From Spirosoma sp. KUDC1026 (GTDB taxonomy: Bacteria > Bacteroidota > Bacteroidia > Cytophagales > Spirosomataceae): 64,000 nt of DNA. Under the pieces are notes generated by a model. It ran no database searches, was not told the origin of the DNA, and was given only the letters and a program-made list of their open reading frames with translations. Numbering within the stretch: position 1 is the stretch's first letter; each line of letters opens with the position of its first letter. The position numbers and the translations under genes were made by a program. Of this stretch, positions 26,235 to 34,777 are shown in pieces. Location of the stretch: assembly GCF_013375035.1 (NCBI RefSeq), contig NZ_CP056032.1, positions 248,001 through 312,000 on the forward strand, written 5' to 3'.

Positions 26235-26816
26235 TCAGGCTAGTTTGGCACTGATTTCTTTGTCGCCCCAGAACGCTTTCCAGACCGACATACCACTCCG
26301 TTTCACGCGCTGCAGATACTGCAGACTAGCCAGCACCTCGTCCATTGCCGGGCCGATCATGATGATAGAAATCACGGCCGACGCCATACACAGGCTGCAC
26401 CAGGCATCGAAAAGCACAGGCTGGGCAATCACCAGAAACAAACTGGTGACTCCCAGCGGGCCAACCGCCACGCCGAAAAGCACAACAATCCAAGGCATGG
26501 TTTTCCAGCGTTTTATTTTTCCAACAACCCCACTAATGGCGTCAATCAGGTATCCGATCGCGCCCAGGAGCGCATCAGGAATGGGCAGTACTTTGGACAA
26601 GGGTGAATTCAGAATTTTCTTACTGGAAGCCGATCCGAAAATGGGGTCCCACACATCGGGAATGATACGTAACTGATAGAGCCCCAGATACAGCGAGATC
26701 AGCAGGCCAACAACGGCGATCACAACGAGCGGTACACGTTCAGGCCAGCTCGATGGATTGTAGGTCCAGCCGGGCGGATGGTTCGACAGATGGGCAGAGT
26801 GATGAGTATCGGCCAT
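26235..26816 (-). CDS. Vitamin K epoxide reductase-like membrane protein with CxxC only
   Basis: The 193-residue protein begins with PPGWTYNPSSWPER (14-27), the same motif as in the fused protein upstream. About four transmembrane helices carry the redox motif AWCSLC at Cys140-Cys143. These are the only cysteines in the protein, so the loop cysteine pair of canonical VKOR is absent. It ends with VWKAFWGDKE, again like the fused paralogue (VFWRGG). It is first gene of the minus-strand operon VKOR, SPW, SDR. It probably shuttles electrons between a thiol partner and quinone, but with only one pair of cysteines the mechanism must differ (inference). Confidence 0.83.
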   Translation of the reverse strand: MADTHHSAHLSNHPPGWTYNPSSWPERVPLVVIAVVGLLISLYLGLYQLRIIPDVWDPIFGSASSKKILNSPLSKVLPIPDALLGAIGYLIDAISGVVGKIKRWKTMPWIVVLFGVAVGPLGVTSLFLVIAQPVLFDAWCSLCMASAVISIIMIGPAMDEVLASLQYLQRVKRSGMSVWKAFWGDKEISAKLA

Positions 26817-27034
26817 GAACGAAAGCGCTATTCAGAAAACAGACCGTCTCCAGCAGGTAACCAGTCAATAAGACAACCTCTTTCAGGACTGACTTACCCG
26901 ATAATTTGTTTATTTCTGATTATCTGGGTTTCGGAAACTCCCCGGCGGCTACCTGTTCTTACGATCACTTTACCCGCATCGCTCAAACATTTCCCTGTCC
27001 GAGCGGCTCTATTGATGAAACAACTTCAGCCTGC

Positions 27035-28573
27035 GTGTTACGTTCTCTCCTGTTACTATTCCTCTCTGTTTTTGCTCAGATCGTTCGGGCACAAACCTAT
27101 ATCAGTCCCCGCGGGGAAACGTTTACCCGGCGGATCGTTGCAGATAAACTCAGCGACCCCTGGGAGATCACGTATGGGCCCGACAAGTTTCTGTGGATTA
27201 CTGAAGCAAAGGGGTATATCGTTAGCCGTATTGACCCGGCGACGGGCGTTAAACGGGTGTTGCTTGACCTGACCAACGAACGGCAGTTTCCTCGTTACGA
27301 CCTCGTGCCCGACGAGCAGGACGGAGGGAAACCATGGCCGCAGGGTGGCCTGATGGGTATGGCACTTCACCCCCGGTTGCTCCAGGATAAACCGTACGTC
27401 TATCTGGCTTATCTGTACATGTACGAAGGCGCCGACAAACCGGGTGACGGTGGTCGGCCTAATCACGGCGGTTACTATTTCCGAACCCGGCTGGTACGTT
27501 ATGAATACAACCAAACGGCTCAGCAACTAACAAAACCTCTTATCCTCTGCGATACCATTCCGGGCAGCAACGACCATAATTCCGGTCGGTTACTGATTGC
27601 CCCTGTCAACGGCAAACCTTACCTGTTTTACACGGTCGGAGACTTGGGTGCTGGTCAGTACGCAAACGCCGGACGCCCAAACCACGCCCAGCAAGTCGAC
27701 GTGTATGAAGGCAAAGTATTACGTTTTAATCTGGAACCCGACGCCAGTCAGACTAGTAGCGACCAATGGATTCCTGATGATAACCCGTTCAATACCCGCC
27801 GGCAAAACGCCGTCTGGAGCTACGGCCATCGGAATGCCCAGGGGCTAACCCACGCCCGTATTGGTGGTCAGGAACGGCTGTATGCCTCAGAACACGGGCC
27901 GGTTGGCGATGACGAGATCAACCTGATCGAAAAAGGCAAGAACTATGGTCATCCGCTGGTAATTGGCTACAACGACGGCAATTACAATGGACTGGCCGCT
28001 GGCGTTACCGAACACGACAGCCTGCCGGGCATCTGGAACACAACCTACCCAACGATCACCAGCGAGCAGAACAACGCCAGCGCCATAGGTCCTGCTACGT
28101 TCCGGGAGCCGATTAAAAGTCTGCATCCGCTCCCGGCCGATACACTCCAGTACGCTTTTGTCAAGATTCGCACCAAAGACCCGAACCAACCCGACTGGCC
28201 TGCCGAAGCACCCAGCAGCCTGGCGGTCTATACATCTGATGCTATTCCCGGCTGGAAAAACTCGCTCCTCCTGTCCACCCTGAAAACAGGGCAGCTCATC
28301 CGGTTACAACTGTCGCCCGATGGCAGTCAGGTTACCGGCGATACACTAACGTATTTTAAAGCACCGATCCGGTACCGTGACATAGCCCTATCGCCGGATG
28401 GTACCAGACTGTACCTGGCCACCGACAGCTCGCTGGTAACGTCCGGCCCCTCCGGCGAAGCGACTAAAGAAACCGTTTGTCGGGGATGCATTCTTGAATT
28501 CACGTATCAGAAGAGCGCGTCGAGCCCAACCCCCGATCGACTGGTGCCGGACAGACGAAAAAAGCGCCGGTAA
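27035..28573 (+). CDS. PQQ-dependent glucose/sorbosone dehydrogenase-family secreted protein
   Basis: As annotated from GTG 27035 it is 512 residues, with signal peptide VLRSLLLLFLSVFAQIVRAQ. The six-bladed propeller shows DPWEITYGPDKFLWITEAKG, MGMALHP, NDHNSGRLL, a YTVGDLGAG blade, YGHRNAQGL and LYASEHGPVGDDEINLIEKGKNYGHP. The last is the PQQ/calcium-binding region of soluble glucose dehydrogenases. It would oxidise sugars or alditols in the periplasm. An in-frame TTG at 26906 is the only longer option. ATG 27015 gives a better signal-peptide start but is out of frame, so a frameshift in the leader is possible. It ends 33 bp from the convergent PAP2 gene. Confidence 0.85.
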   Translation: MLRSLLLLFLSVFAQIVRAQTYISPRGETFTRRIVADKLSDPWEITYGPDKFLWITEAKGYIVSRIDPATGVKRVLLDLTNERQFPRYDLVPDEQDGGKPWPQGGLMGMALHPRLLQDKPYVYLAYLYMYEGADKPGDGGRPNHGGYYFRTRLVRYEYNQTAQQLTKPLILCDTIPGSNDHNSGRLLIAPVNGKPYLFYTVGDLGAGQYANAGRPNHAQQVDVYEGKVLRFNLEPDASQTSSDQWIPDDNPFNTRRQNAVWSYGHRNAQGLTHARIGGQERLYASEHGPVGDDEINLIEKGKNYGHPLVIGYNDGNYNGLAAGVTEHDSLPGIWNTTYPTITSEQNNASAIGPATFREPIKSLHPLPADTLQYAFVKIRTKDPNQPDWPAEAPSSLAVYTSDAIPGWKNSLLLSTLKTGQLIRLQLSPDGSQVTGDTLTYFKAPIRYRDIALSPDGTRLYLATDSSLVTSGPSGEATKETVCRGCILEFTYQKSASSPTPDRLVPDRRKKRR

Positions 28574-28606
28574 GCGTCAACCCAACAGACTCTGCCTCAA
28601 CGCAGC

Positions 28607-29206
28607 TTAATTAACCAGCCAGATGCAACCCGCCCCGGCAACTGATCCCAACAGAAAGCCCGCGATGACCTCGCTCACCGTATGTCGACGTAACACAAGT
28701 CGCGACGCCGTAATCAGCAGCGCGAAAAGACCCATCACGATTCCGCCCGTTGGACTAATGGAGTAAATAACCCAGGCCAGGAAAAATGACAGAGCGGTGT
28801 GCAGCGACACTTTGATAACATAATTGAGGACATAGGCACTAACGAGCAGCGCCAGCACGCAGAGCGTTCCGAGCCAGATTGGTCGCGGCTGATCAGTTAT
28901 AAATTGGAGTAAGGTCGTTACGCTCAACAGACCGATCAGTATCGGGTAAAACTGAGTGCGCTGCCCCTGGTGGGATACGTCAAAGTTGGTGTAATGGCCC
29001 CGCTTAACCTGCCGGTAATTGTGCCAGCAGATAGGAACTACCATTCCTCCAAGCAGCAGGACACTCAGTACAAGCGCATTCTGGCGAGGCAGCCGCTGAA
29101 ATGCTATGTACAGCGAGAAGAGGGACAACGTAACAAGCGGGTGTCCGATGATAGAGATTAGCCGAGCCGTTTTCTGGAGCAAGGAGAGCGTCAGTTTCTC
29201 CGGCAA
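28607..29206 (-). CDS. PAP2-like membrane phosphatase
   Basis: The 199-residue protein has about six hydrophobic segments and a degenerate PAP2/acid-phosphatase signature: Lys132-V-S-L-His136 in place of PSGH, and Ser168-Arg169-x5-His175-x3-Glu179 (normally Asp). The first motif (KxxxxxxRP) is not clear; DQPRP at about 105-109 may be its remnant. It may act on lipid pyrophosphates in the inner membrane, but changed catalytic residues leave activity open. Confidence 0.7.
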   Translation of the reverse strand: MPEKLTLSLLQKTARLISIIGHPLVTLSLFSLYIAFQRLPRQNALVLSVLLLGGMVVPICWHNYRQVKRGHYTNFDVSHQGQRTQFYPILIGLLSVTTLLQFITDQPRPIWLGTLCVLALLVSAYVLNYVIKVSLHTALSFFLAWVIYSISPTGGIVMGLFALLITASRLVLRRHTVSEVIAGFLLGSVAGAGCIWLVN

Positions 29207-29455
29207 ATTACGACGGAATCAGAGACGCACAACGGGTCTCATTTGTTGCTAAAGCCGCCAAATTCGTACACTGAAAGTTCAACCTGTTTTTAGGTCATGC
29301 TCGGGTCATCTGGCAATTACCCGTCCAGAAAGTGAGCCGTTTTCGAAATTGTTAGTTCGTGGTCAGCCGTTTGCCGTATAATTGAAAATAAAGCAATTAA
29401 AAAGGCGTTAAGCCGGGCGGGAAGTTGTAGTTGTTACTACTATCCAACTAGCGCC

Positions 29456-29842
29456 GTGGAAACTAAACACGTACTCATGATCGACGATGATGAAGACGAC
29501 TTTCTGCTGCTTCAGATAGCCTTCCAGCAACATGCCCCCTGGCTCAAACTAACCTGGTTTGAATCGTCCGATGCTTTTCTAAGCTCCAGGGTCTGGCTGC
29601 ATCAGCCAATTCATCTATTTGTATTCGATTTGCTGATCGGCGAAAACGAACCCCATTGGCAGGCCGACCTTCGTCAGCAGATCGGCTGCGAGGCTGTACC
29701 TATGGTGATTCATTCGGGCAGTGAACTGGCGGGTAATCGGGATGATATGCTTGACGAAGGAGCAGTCGATTTTCTGGTAAAACCCTCAACCACCGATGAA
29801 ACTAGACAGGTTGTTGAGCGAATGCTGTTGCATGTAGCTTAG
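29456..29842 (+). CDS. Stand-alone response regulator receiver domain
   Basis: The 128-residue protein is a single CheY-like domain: acidic pocket Asp10-Asp11 (MIDDDED), phosphoacceptor Asp58 (FVFDLLIG), Ser87 (VIHSGS) and Lys109 (FLVKP). The GTG start at 29456 is needed, since the first internal ATG would remove strand beta-1. No output domain or kinase is adjacent. The LytTR gene 38 bp further on the opposite strand may be the functional partner (inference). Confidence 0.87.
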   Translation: METKHVLMIDDDEDDFLLLQIAFQQHAPWLKLTWFESSDAFLSSRVWLHQPIHLFVFDLLIGENEPHWQADLRQQIGCEAVPMVIHSGSELAGNRDDMLDEGAVDFLVKPSTTDETRQVVERMLLHVA

Positions 29843-29880
29843 TAACTGATTCTACAAAGCGTATTGAAGACGGATTATGA

Positions 29881-30222
29881 CTAGGCTACCGTTTCGGCAG
29901 TTTTAGTCAGCCAGGAGGCTTTGTTTTGCCACAATTTCATCATCACCTCTTTCGTCCGGCGTCTGCTGATGGGTACCGACTTACCGCCAATATATACACT
30001 GGCCTTTTCCTGATCCGCAACGATTACCTTCTCAATGTATTTCGGGTTGATGGCGTAGCGCTTATGTATACGAATAAAATTCTGCAGCTGCTCAGTACAC
30101 TCTTTCAACGTCTTACAGATGACTAACTGGGGGGCGTCGACAAAGTGGATAAAAGTATAATTAACATCGCCGGTCAGTAATGCAATCCGGTCTGCCTGAT
30201 CGATTAGTTTAGGGAGTGCCAT
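29881..30222 (-). CDS. LytTR-family DNA-binding protein, no receiver domain
   Basis: The 113-residue protein has the LytTR beta-rich pattern: ADRIALLTGDVNYTFIHFVD, then KTLKECTEQLQNFIRIHKRYAINPKYIEKVI (the conserved FxRxHRSYxVN region) and VPISRRRTKEVM. Genes of this kind are transcription regulators that bind direct repeats. I use ATG 30222, because the longer frame to 30321 begins with TTG and adds 33 residues of no family match. It is convergent with the receiver gene. Confidence 0.82.
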   Translation of the reverse strand: MALPKLIDQADRIALLTGDVNYTFIHFVDAPQLVICKTLKECTEQLQNFIRIHKRYAINPKYIEKVIVADQEKASVYIGGKSVPISRRRTKEVMMKLWQNKASWLTKTAETVA

Positions 30223-30681
30223 CAGTTTTTCATAGTTGTTGAAACTTAACTTACGATATAAGCCGCCGGATGGATTGTTCCGGCTACTTATCAACCATGA
30301 GTAAGCGATTTGAATCAACAAGCTTTCTCCGCATATGTTTTAAACCACCTGATGACAAAGCCCGGCAGACTACTCGCTCCAAAGTGATCAGCTGCTTCTT
30401 TGGGTGATCCAGCCCCACCGGTACGTTCGGGGGCTGACTGATAACGTCTGATAACGGCAGCGATACCGCGCCTATTGACTGACGTCATCGCCTGTGCGGA
30501 CCGTTGCATGAATCGAGCACCAGGCCCGGCGATTCTATTCTACTACGTAGTATTTATTGTGCCTCCGTGGTAGACGTATTGCCAACACGCACTTTATTTC
30601 CTCTGTCTGTATAGACCGGGCCAATCAGACAGAGCTTTCTTTCGGGGAGAAAACTGGAAAGGCAAAAGCTGGTGCCCGTGT
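30223..30681. other. About 460-bp stretch without a supportable gene
   Basis: It contains only a short minus-strand open frame (30315-30509) with no recognisable features. No RNA gene or repeat was found. Confidence 0.4.
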
Positions 30682-30942
30682 TTACAGGCTTACCGATGCG
30701 TCAGCGTAGTCGGGATTCGTGTCAACGTGCTGCTGTAGCGCCCAATCTCTTATTCCTGTCAGCGCCAGCGCGGCCGACCGCTGACTTGCCTCTACATCGC
30801 TGTAAAGTCGCTGGAGATACATCCGGGTTGCCGCTGGCAGGTCAAGAAATACGCTGTATTCGTTAACATGCTGAACACCAGTTGGTAGGGCAGTGGTGGC
30901 AAAGAAATCGACTAATGTCTGATGGTCATCGCTAAGCTTCAT
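30682..30942 (-). CDS. Small hypothetical protein
   Basis: The 86-residue soluble protein is likely helical (LVDFFATTALPTG, AATRMYLQRLYSDVEASQRSAALALTGIRDWAL). No family is recognised. It lies 49 bp downstream of another small gene on the same strand, so both may be co-transcribed. Both sit in a gene-poor region that ends at a tRNA gene. Confidence 0.5.
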   Translation of the reverse strand: MKLSDDHQTLVDFFATTALPTGVQHVNEYSVFLDLPAATRMYLQRLYSDVEASQRSAALALTGIRDWALQQHVDTNPDYADASVSL

Positions 30943-30991
30943 ACTACAAAGCTAGGGCGCTATTTGCTCTTATCTATGGAAATTAGACATA

Positions 30992-31288
30992 TTAATCGCT
31001 AATGCCACCCAGTTCCGGCTCTTCCCCGAGGAGTTCAGTTGCTTCCTCGGCGGGCGTCAGGGGTTCCCGCTGATCAAGGTCAAAATCCAGCCTTGCCTGC
31101 TGCAAACTCATCCGCATACCCTCCCGGTTTGACCGCTCCAAAGCATCCGACGTAACGCTGTCTACGATCTCGCGGGTAGCCCCCTGAACGCGGGCCTGAA
31201 TCAGCGCGATTGCTTCATCCATGTCCAGCTCCCCCCTGTTTACATCACCGAGCCAGGAATAGAGATCATCTTGAAAGGTTTGGTCCAT
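30992..31288 (-). CDS. Small acidic hypothetical protein
   Basis: The 98-residue, strongly acidic helical protein (YSWLGDVNRGELDMDEAIALIQARVQGATREIVD...) has an Asp/Glu-rich tail and no known domain. It is first of a possible two-gene unit. It could belong to a phage or mobile-element remnant together with the 33349-33954 gene (weak inference). Confidence 0.5.
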   Translation of the reverse strand: MDQTFQDDLYSWLGDVNRGELDMDEAIALIQARVQGATREIVDSVTSDALERSNREGMRMSLQQARLDFDLDQREPLTPAEEATELLGEEPELGGISD

Positions 31289-31577
31289 CGACGTAACAAT
31301 TTGTTTCTACTCTAACTCAGATTAACGCCTGCCAGTTAGATTCGCGATTCATTTTTGCCGCTGCGCCATTGTTTGTCTGCGACGATCCAGGTGCCTATTC
31401 AGACGCGTTATAGTTTGGCGGGATGCCGATCAGGAGTTGGTCGAGGGGGCGTTGGTAGGGTCCAGTAACCTCCTTCCAAAAAACTGGCGGGATAAACCGA
31501 AAAAGGCATCAAGACGACTGCGATTTATGCTACCTTCGATTTATTTACCGTGCCTGTTCACTGAACCCTTCACACTA

Positions 31578-32270
31578 ATGCTCAACAAACGCCTGCTATC
31601 CCTAACTATTTCGTGCCTGTTTGCCTGCATGGCCTACGGCCAATCTACCAAGCCAAAGGTCTATATTGATCCCAAAGGACAACGGTATTCGCGGACACAG
31701 TTTGATAGTATTACTGCGGCCAACAGGGGCAAACCTATTGCCACCATTGACGTAACCGAGAAGGACAAGGAGACGGAGATTACCTTCGAGGTGATGGCCG
31801 TAAATCCTAATGATGCCTTTCGGGAAAAATGGGTTGGGAAACCATTACCTACTTTTTCATTGAAGGATCGTCAGGGCAACGTTTATAGCAACGCATCACT
31901 GAAGAATAAGTTGATTGTGATCAATTTTTGGTCGACCACCTGTATTCCATGTCTGAAAGAAATGCCGGTGCTCAGCGATCTGGAGGCTAAGTACAAAGGG
32001 GATAAGATTGTGTTTATTGCGCCTGCTCCGGAGTCGGCCGAGCAGGTAAACCGGATCTTGTCGAAACGAAAATTTACTTATACAGTACTGCCGAAAGCAG
32101 AACCCCTATTCTCGGCCTTAACTATTGAAGGGTATCCCTATCATTTTGTGGTTGATCAGGCCGGGATCATTCAGGCCATTTTTTCGGGGGCGTCCATTAA
32201 TCCACAGACAAATCAACCGATTGTCGACGAGCGTCTTGTAGAGGCAATTGATCAAGCTCTGACGAAGTGA
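31578..32270 (+). CDS. TlpA-like thiol-disulfide oxidoreductase, exported
   Basis: The start at ATG 31578 gives a signal peptide (LLSLTISCLFACMAYGQ) and a 230-residue protein; the longer frame to 31437 has no signal sequence at its beginning. The redoxin domain starts about residue 85 (VGKPLPTFSLKDRQGNVYS), with the active-site WSTTCIPCLKEMP giving Cys122 and Cys125. IEGYPYHFVVDQAG holds the cis-Pro loop. The about 60-residue N-terminal part is strand-rich and not typical. It may reduce periplasmic disulfides. It is convergent with the next gene. Confidence 0.87.
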   Translation: MLNKRLLSLTISCLFACMAYGQSTKPKVYIDPKGQRYSRTQFDSITAANRGKPIATIDVTEKDKETEITFEVMAVNPNDAFREKWVGKPLPTFSLKDRQGNVYSNASLKNKLIVINFWSTTCIPCLKEMPVLSDLEAKYKGDKIVFIAPAPESAEQVNRILSKRKFTYTVLPKAEPLFSALTIEGYPYHFVVDQAGIIQAIFSGASINPQTNQPIVDERLVEAIDQALTK

Positions 32271-32310
32271 TTTTTCTTTATTAACCGACCGATAGTTTCG
32301 TGAGCAACTA

Positions 32311-33042
32311 TCAAATAGGTTTGTACTTATCCAGGTAAGTCTCATACTGCCACTCTGCCTGAGCAGGTGCTCCAGTGCTAGTTATCTGGGAAAAAGTAAT
32401 TAACAGATAATCCCTGGGGTTCAGGTTATCCCGTTGAAGTACCTGGTAAGGAAGGCCGGAGTTGTCTACAATAACTGTGTAGGTGATGTCTTTAGCCATA
32501 TCCAGCTTCTCTAAAACGCCAAACCGACCCATCATGTAATTGTGCAGGGTGAAACTACCCATCCGGAAAGGCTTCCCATTGATGAGGGTATCCCCAGTAC
32601 GTTTGACCCAGTCCTTACGGCTGATAACCTGGGGTAGGAAATGCTTTAAGGTGTAGAAGGAGTTAACAAAAAAGGTCTCGCTCCGGAAGGTTGTCTTACT
32701 TGGCTTTGCCGTCAGTTGAATCGTTTTCTTTTTCTTATCGATGTAGAAATACTGACTGCCGTTAAAAACGGTCTGATAGTCTGCATTGCCCTGGATAAAT
32801 CGGGCGCCAAGAAGCGGCTCTTTTGCATCAAACTCGATATAAACCCTCAACTCGGTTTGTCGCTGGTACCCCTCTGAGAAGTAGTTGATGCTAATGTGGT
32901 TATCATAGTTCAGCTGATCGATCGTGTCCAGCCTGGCCAGAACTTTCGAGAAAACAAAGTTCGCATCGACCTGTTGACCGAAGGCGTTGGGCAGGTTAAT
33001 AAGGATACACAGAGCGATTAAGACGAGTAGTAACGGCTTCAC
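32311..33042 (-). CDS. Exported protein of unknown function (LolA-like in outline)
   Basis: The 243-residue protein has a signal peptide ending FGQ about 22. It then has long amphipathic strands with repeated FxxGNxDYQTVFNGSQYFYIDKKKKTIQL and TYTVIVDNSGLPYQVLQRDNLNPRDYLLITFSQI, resembling LolA/outer-membrane lipoprotein carrier-like proteins of Bacteroidota. No family name can be given safely. It converges on the TlpA-like gene. Confidence 0.68.
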   Translation of the reverse strand: MKPLLLVLIALCILINLPNAFGQQVDANFVFSKVLARLDTIDQLNYDNHISINYFSEGYQRQTELRVYIEFDAKEPLLGARFIQGNADYQTVFNGSQYFYIDKKKKTIQLTAKPSKTTFRSETFFVNSFYTLKHFLPQVISRKDWVKRTGDTLINGKPFRMGSFTLHNYMMGRFGVLEKLDMAKDITYTVIVDNSGLPYQVLQRDNLNPRDYLLITFSQITSTGAPAQAEWQYETYLDKYKPI

Positions 33043-33348
33043 ACAGCAGCAATTAGCGTTCTGGTAGCTAACGGCACCAGGCTATCGGTAGTATGTGCAG
33101 AGACGTCTTTGGCCATACTATGACTTTGCAGAAAACGGATGGTTGGTACACCATTCGTCATCATTGGTAGGCCAATTAAGCTTTTCTGATAATTGCCCTC
33201 ATCGTTTTGTATGAAAAAGCCCGGCTACTTACGTAGTCGGGCGCTGATTTTATGGCGGTGTTCATACTGCCCATGGCTCGCTACTTTCCGGTAAAGACGA
33301 TTGAGTAGAGCAGACAGGTAACTGATGGTTGCTAACGGCGACAAATGC
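33043..33348. other. 306-bp intergenic region with one terminator-like hairpin
   Basis: The hairpin at 33219-33242 is the only structure seen. No ORF is supported. Confidence 0.4.
33219..33242. terminator. Hairpin, terminator-like
   Basis: GCCCGGCTAC at 33219-33228 pairs with GTAGTCGGGC at 33233-33242 (10 bp, one G-T). Five A lie before it and TTTT at 33248-33251 is a few bases after, so it is best read as a terminator of the minus-strand gene 33349-33954. Confidence 0.6.
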
Positions 33349-33954
33349 CTACTTGCGAAACGTAGTCACGGCCTCTTCGTAAATCCGTACACCCGGTATC
33401 TCCCGAATACCATCAGCAATAGCCGCTTTGATCGCGCCCTCATCGATAATCCAATAGCCGTTCGGAATTTGGTTGCGATCGACCACCTCAAACGTCCAGC
33501 GCATCTGTACGCCTTTGGGCTTGTCGATGACAGCCACCTTCGGTGTTAGCCAGTTGGTATCGTCCGAGTGATTGACAACAGCCTGCTGAGCGGCCTCGGC
33601 TAGTTGATGTTCCCGTATACGTAACATCTCCCGATTATAATGCTCAACGGCGTCTTTCAATGGCTGCATAGCCGACAGGATAGGCGCTGTTAGCTGCTTT
33701 TCGAGCTCCATCCAGTCGTGCTTCTGGTGGTCGAGTTGCCGAGTGATTTTAAGTCGTTCGGCTGCCACAAGTTTGATCAGATCGTGCCCCTGTGCGACAT
33801 GCTTGATGAGAGCCTCCTGCTGCTCAGCGCTCCCGCAAACCGCCGGTTGGCGACGCAGGAAGGTAACGTAATCGTTAAGGGTCGCTTCCAGCAGCTCGCG
33901 GCCGTTGGAGTCGGTTAAGGAAAGGGCGGTGTTTGGCTGGGAGGGTTTACTCAT
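33349..33954 (-). CDS. Phage-type hypothetical protein
   Basis: The 201-residue protein has a helical coiled-coil N-terminal half (EQQEALIKHVAQGHDLIKLVAAERLKITRQLDHQKHDW) and the C-terminal pattern QMRWTFEVVDRNQIPNGYWIIDEGAIKAAIADGIREIPGVRIYEE. That C-terminal pattern (W..EVVD...VP..Y...D...IK.AI..G..EIPGVR.Y) is common in phage genomes, where the protein often sits near recombination or replication genes, though its function is not known. No other phage genes flank it here. It lies next to tRNA-Gly, in agreement with a prophage remnant. Confidence 0.65.
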   Translation of the reverse strand: MSKPSQPNTALSLTDSNGRELLEATLNDYVTFLRRQPAVCGSAEQQEALIKHVAQGHDLIKLVAAERLKITRQLDHQKHDWMELEKQLTAPILSAMQPLKDAVEHYNREMLRIREHQLAEAAQQAVVNHSDDTNWLTPKVAVIDKPKGVQMRWTFEVVDRNQIPNGYWIIDEGAIKAAIADGIREIPGVRIYEEAVTTFRK

Positions 33955-34576
33955 ACTGCAACAACTAAAGCCCGTTATAAATGTTATCTAGCTCATGTAA
34001 CTACAACCGGTGTAGGCCTGAGCTGACAAGTAACACTATCATCGTGGTTCGCTTTTCGGTATGTAGACAACCGGTGTGGATAATCCCCCCTCCTATCGAC
34101 TGTACTCCTTCCTGCTAATCCTATCACCTTCGCTGGGCAATACATAAAAATCGCCCTTTTTAGCGCGGAATTGCCATCATAATGACCATAATTCTGAAAT
34201 TGGCGAGCCGCTGAATATGGCTAGATAATTACCTGGTCATGCCCTTTTCAGTTACCCGCTGCACACTTTCCAGTACGTTCGACAGCAGGTCGAGCCCCAT
34301 CAGTCGTATTACCTTTTCAACAGCTGGCTAGAATGATTCGCCAGCTAGTTTCTGATGGTGTCACTGTCAGAACCTATGTATACGCGTTGACTTCGACTCC
34401 ATTAAAAAGAAGCCATTGAGACTTACAAAGGAAGCATTCACCGCCAGCAGCCTACGTCAGGCACCCTGTCTCTACCTGATGTCAACTTACTTAGTCAATC
34501 AGAGTAAGGTATTGACTTGTTTTATTAAAACGAAAACAGTCGATCAGCAGCTAAGCGAATCGACTGTCTTTCAATG
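33955..34576. other. About 620-bp gene-free region beside tRNA-Gly
   Basis: No ORF of note, no repeat array and no attachment-site copy of the tRNA end were found by eye. It directly borders the 3' end of the minus-strand tRNA. Confidence 0.45.
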
Positions 34577-34649
34577 AGCGGGAGACGAGTCTCGAACTCG
34601 CGACCTGCAGCTTGGGAAGCTGCCGCTCTACCAACTGAGCTACTCCCGC
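34577..34649 (-). tRNA. tRNA-Gly (anticodon CCC)
   Basis: The minus strand folds as a cloverleaf: 7-bp acceptor stem GCGGGAG/CTCCCGC, D-arm with AGCTCAGTTGGTAGAGC, anticodon stem GCAGC/GCTGC with loop TTCCCAA (anticodon CCC), and T-arm CGAGTTCGAGACTCG. The discriminator is U and CCA is not encoded. This decodes GGG. Its 3' side points to the gene-poor region at 30.2-34.6 kb. Confidence 0.95.
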
Positions 34650-34753
34650 CTGGAGAAAGGCAAACATACGTTTAAGTCAGGGATTTTGTCAAGGGGTTCG
34701 ACAGAAAGAGCCATCACCAGGAGTAAACTCATCTATTTTCGGCCCTTTTCGCG

Positions 34754-34761
34754 TACTTTCG
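34754..34761 (+). promoter_or_regulatory. Putative -7 element (TACTTTCG) for the OPT gene
   Basis: TACTTTCG preceded by G and followed by C lies 16 nt upstream of the OPT start, one base from TAnnTTTG. The same 10-mer GTACTTTCGC occurs before xylB. No -33 TTG is clear. Confidence 0.3.
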
Positions 34762-34777
34762 CCCAAATTGTTAGCCT

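Noticed and set aside
25882..26676. 264-codon open frame opposite the SPW and VKOR genes
   Set aside because: It is antisense to two genes with clear membrane families; no own features.
30315..30509. 64-codon open frame on the minus strand
   Set aside because: No domain, start context or neighbour supports it.
34577..34649. tRNA end as a proven attachment site
   Set aside because: No second copy of the tRNA 3' sequence was seen at the other side of the gene-poor region.
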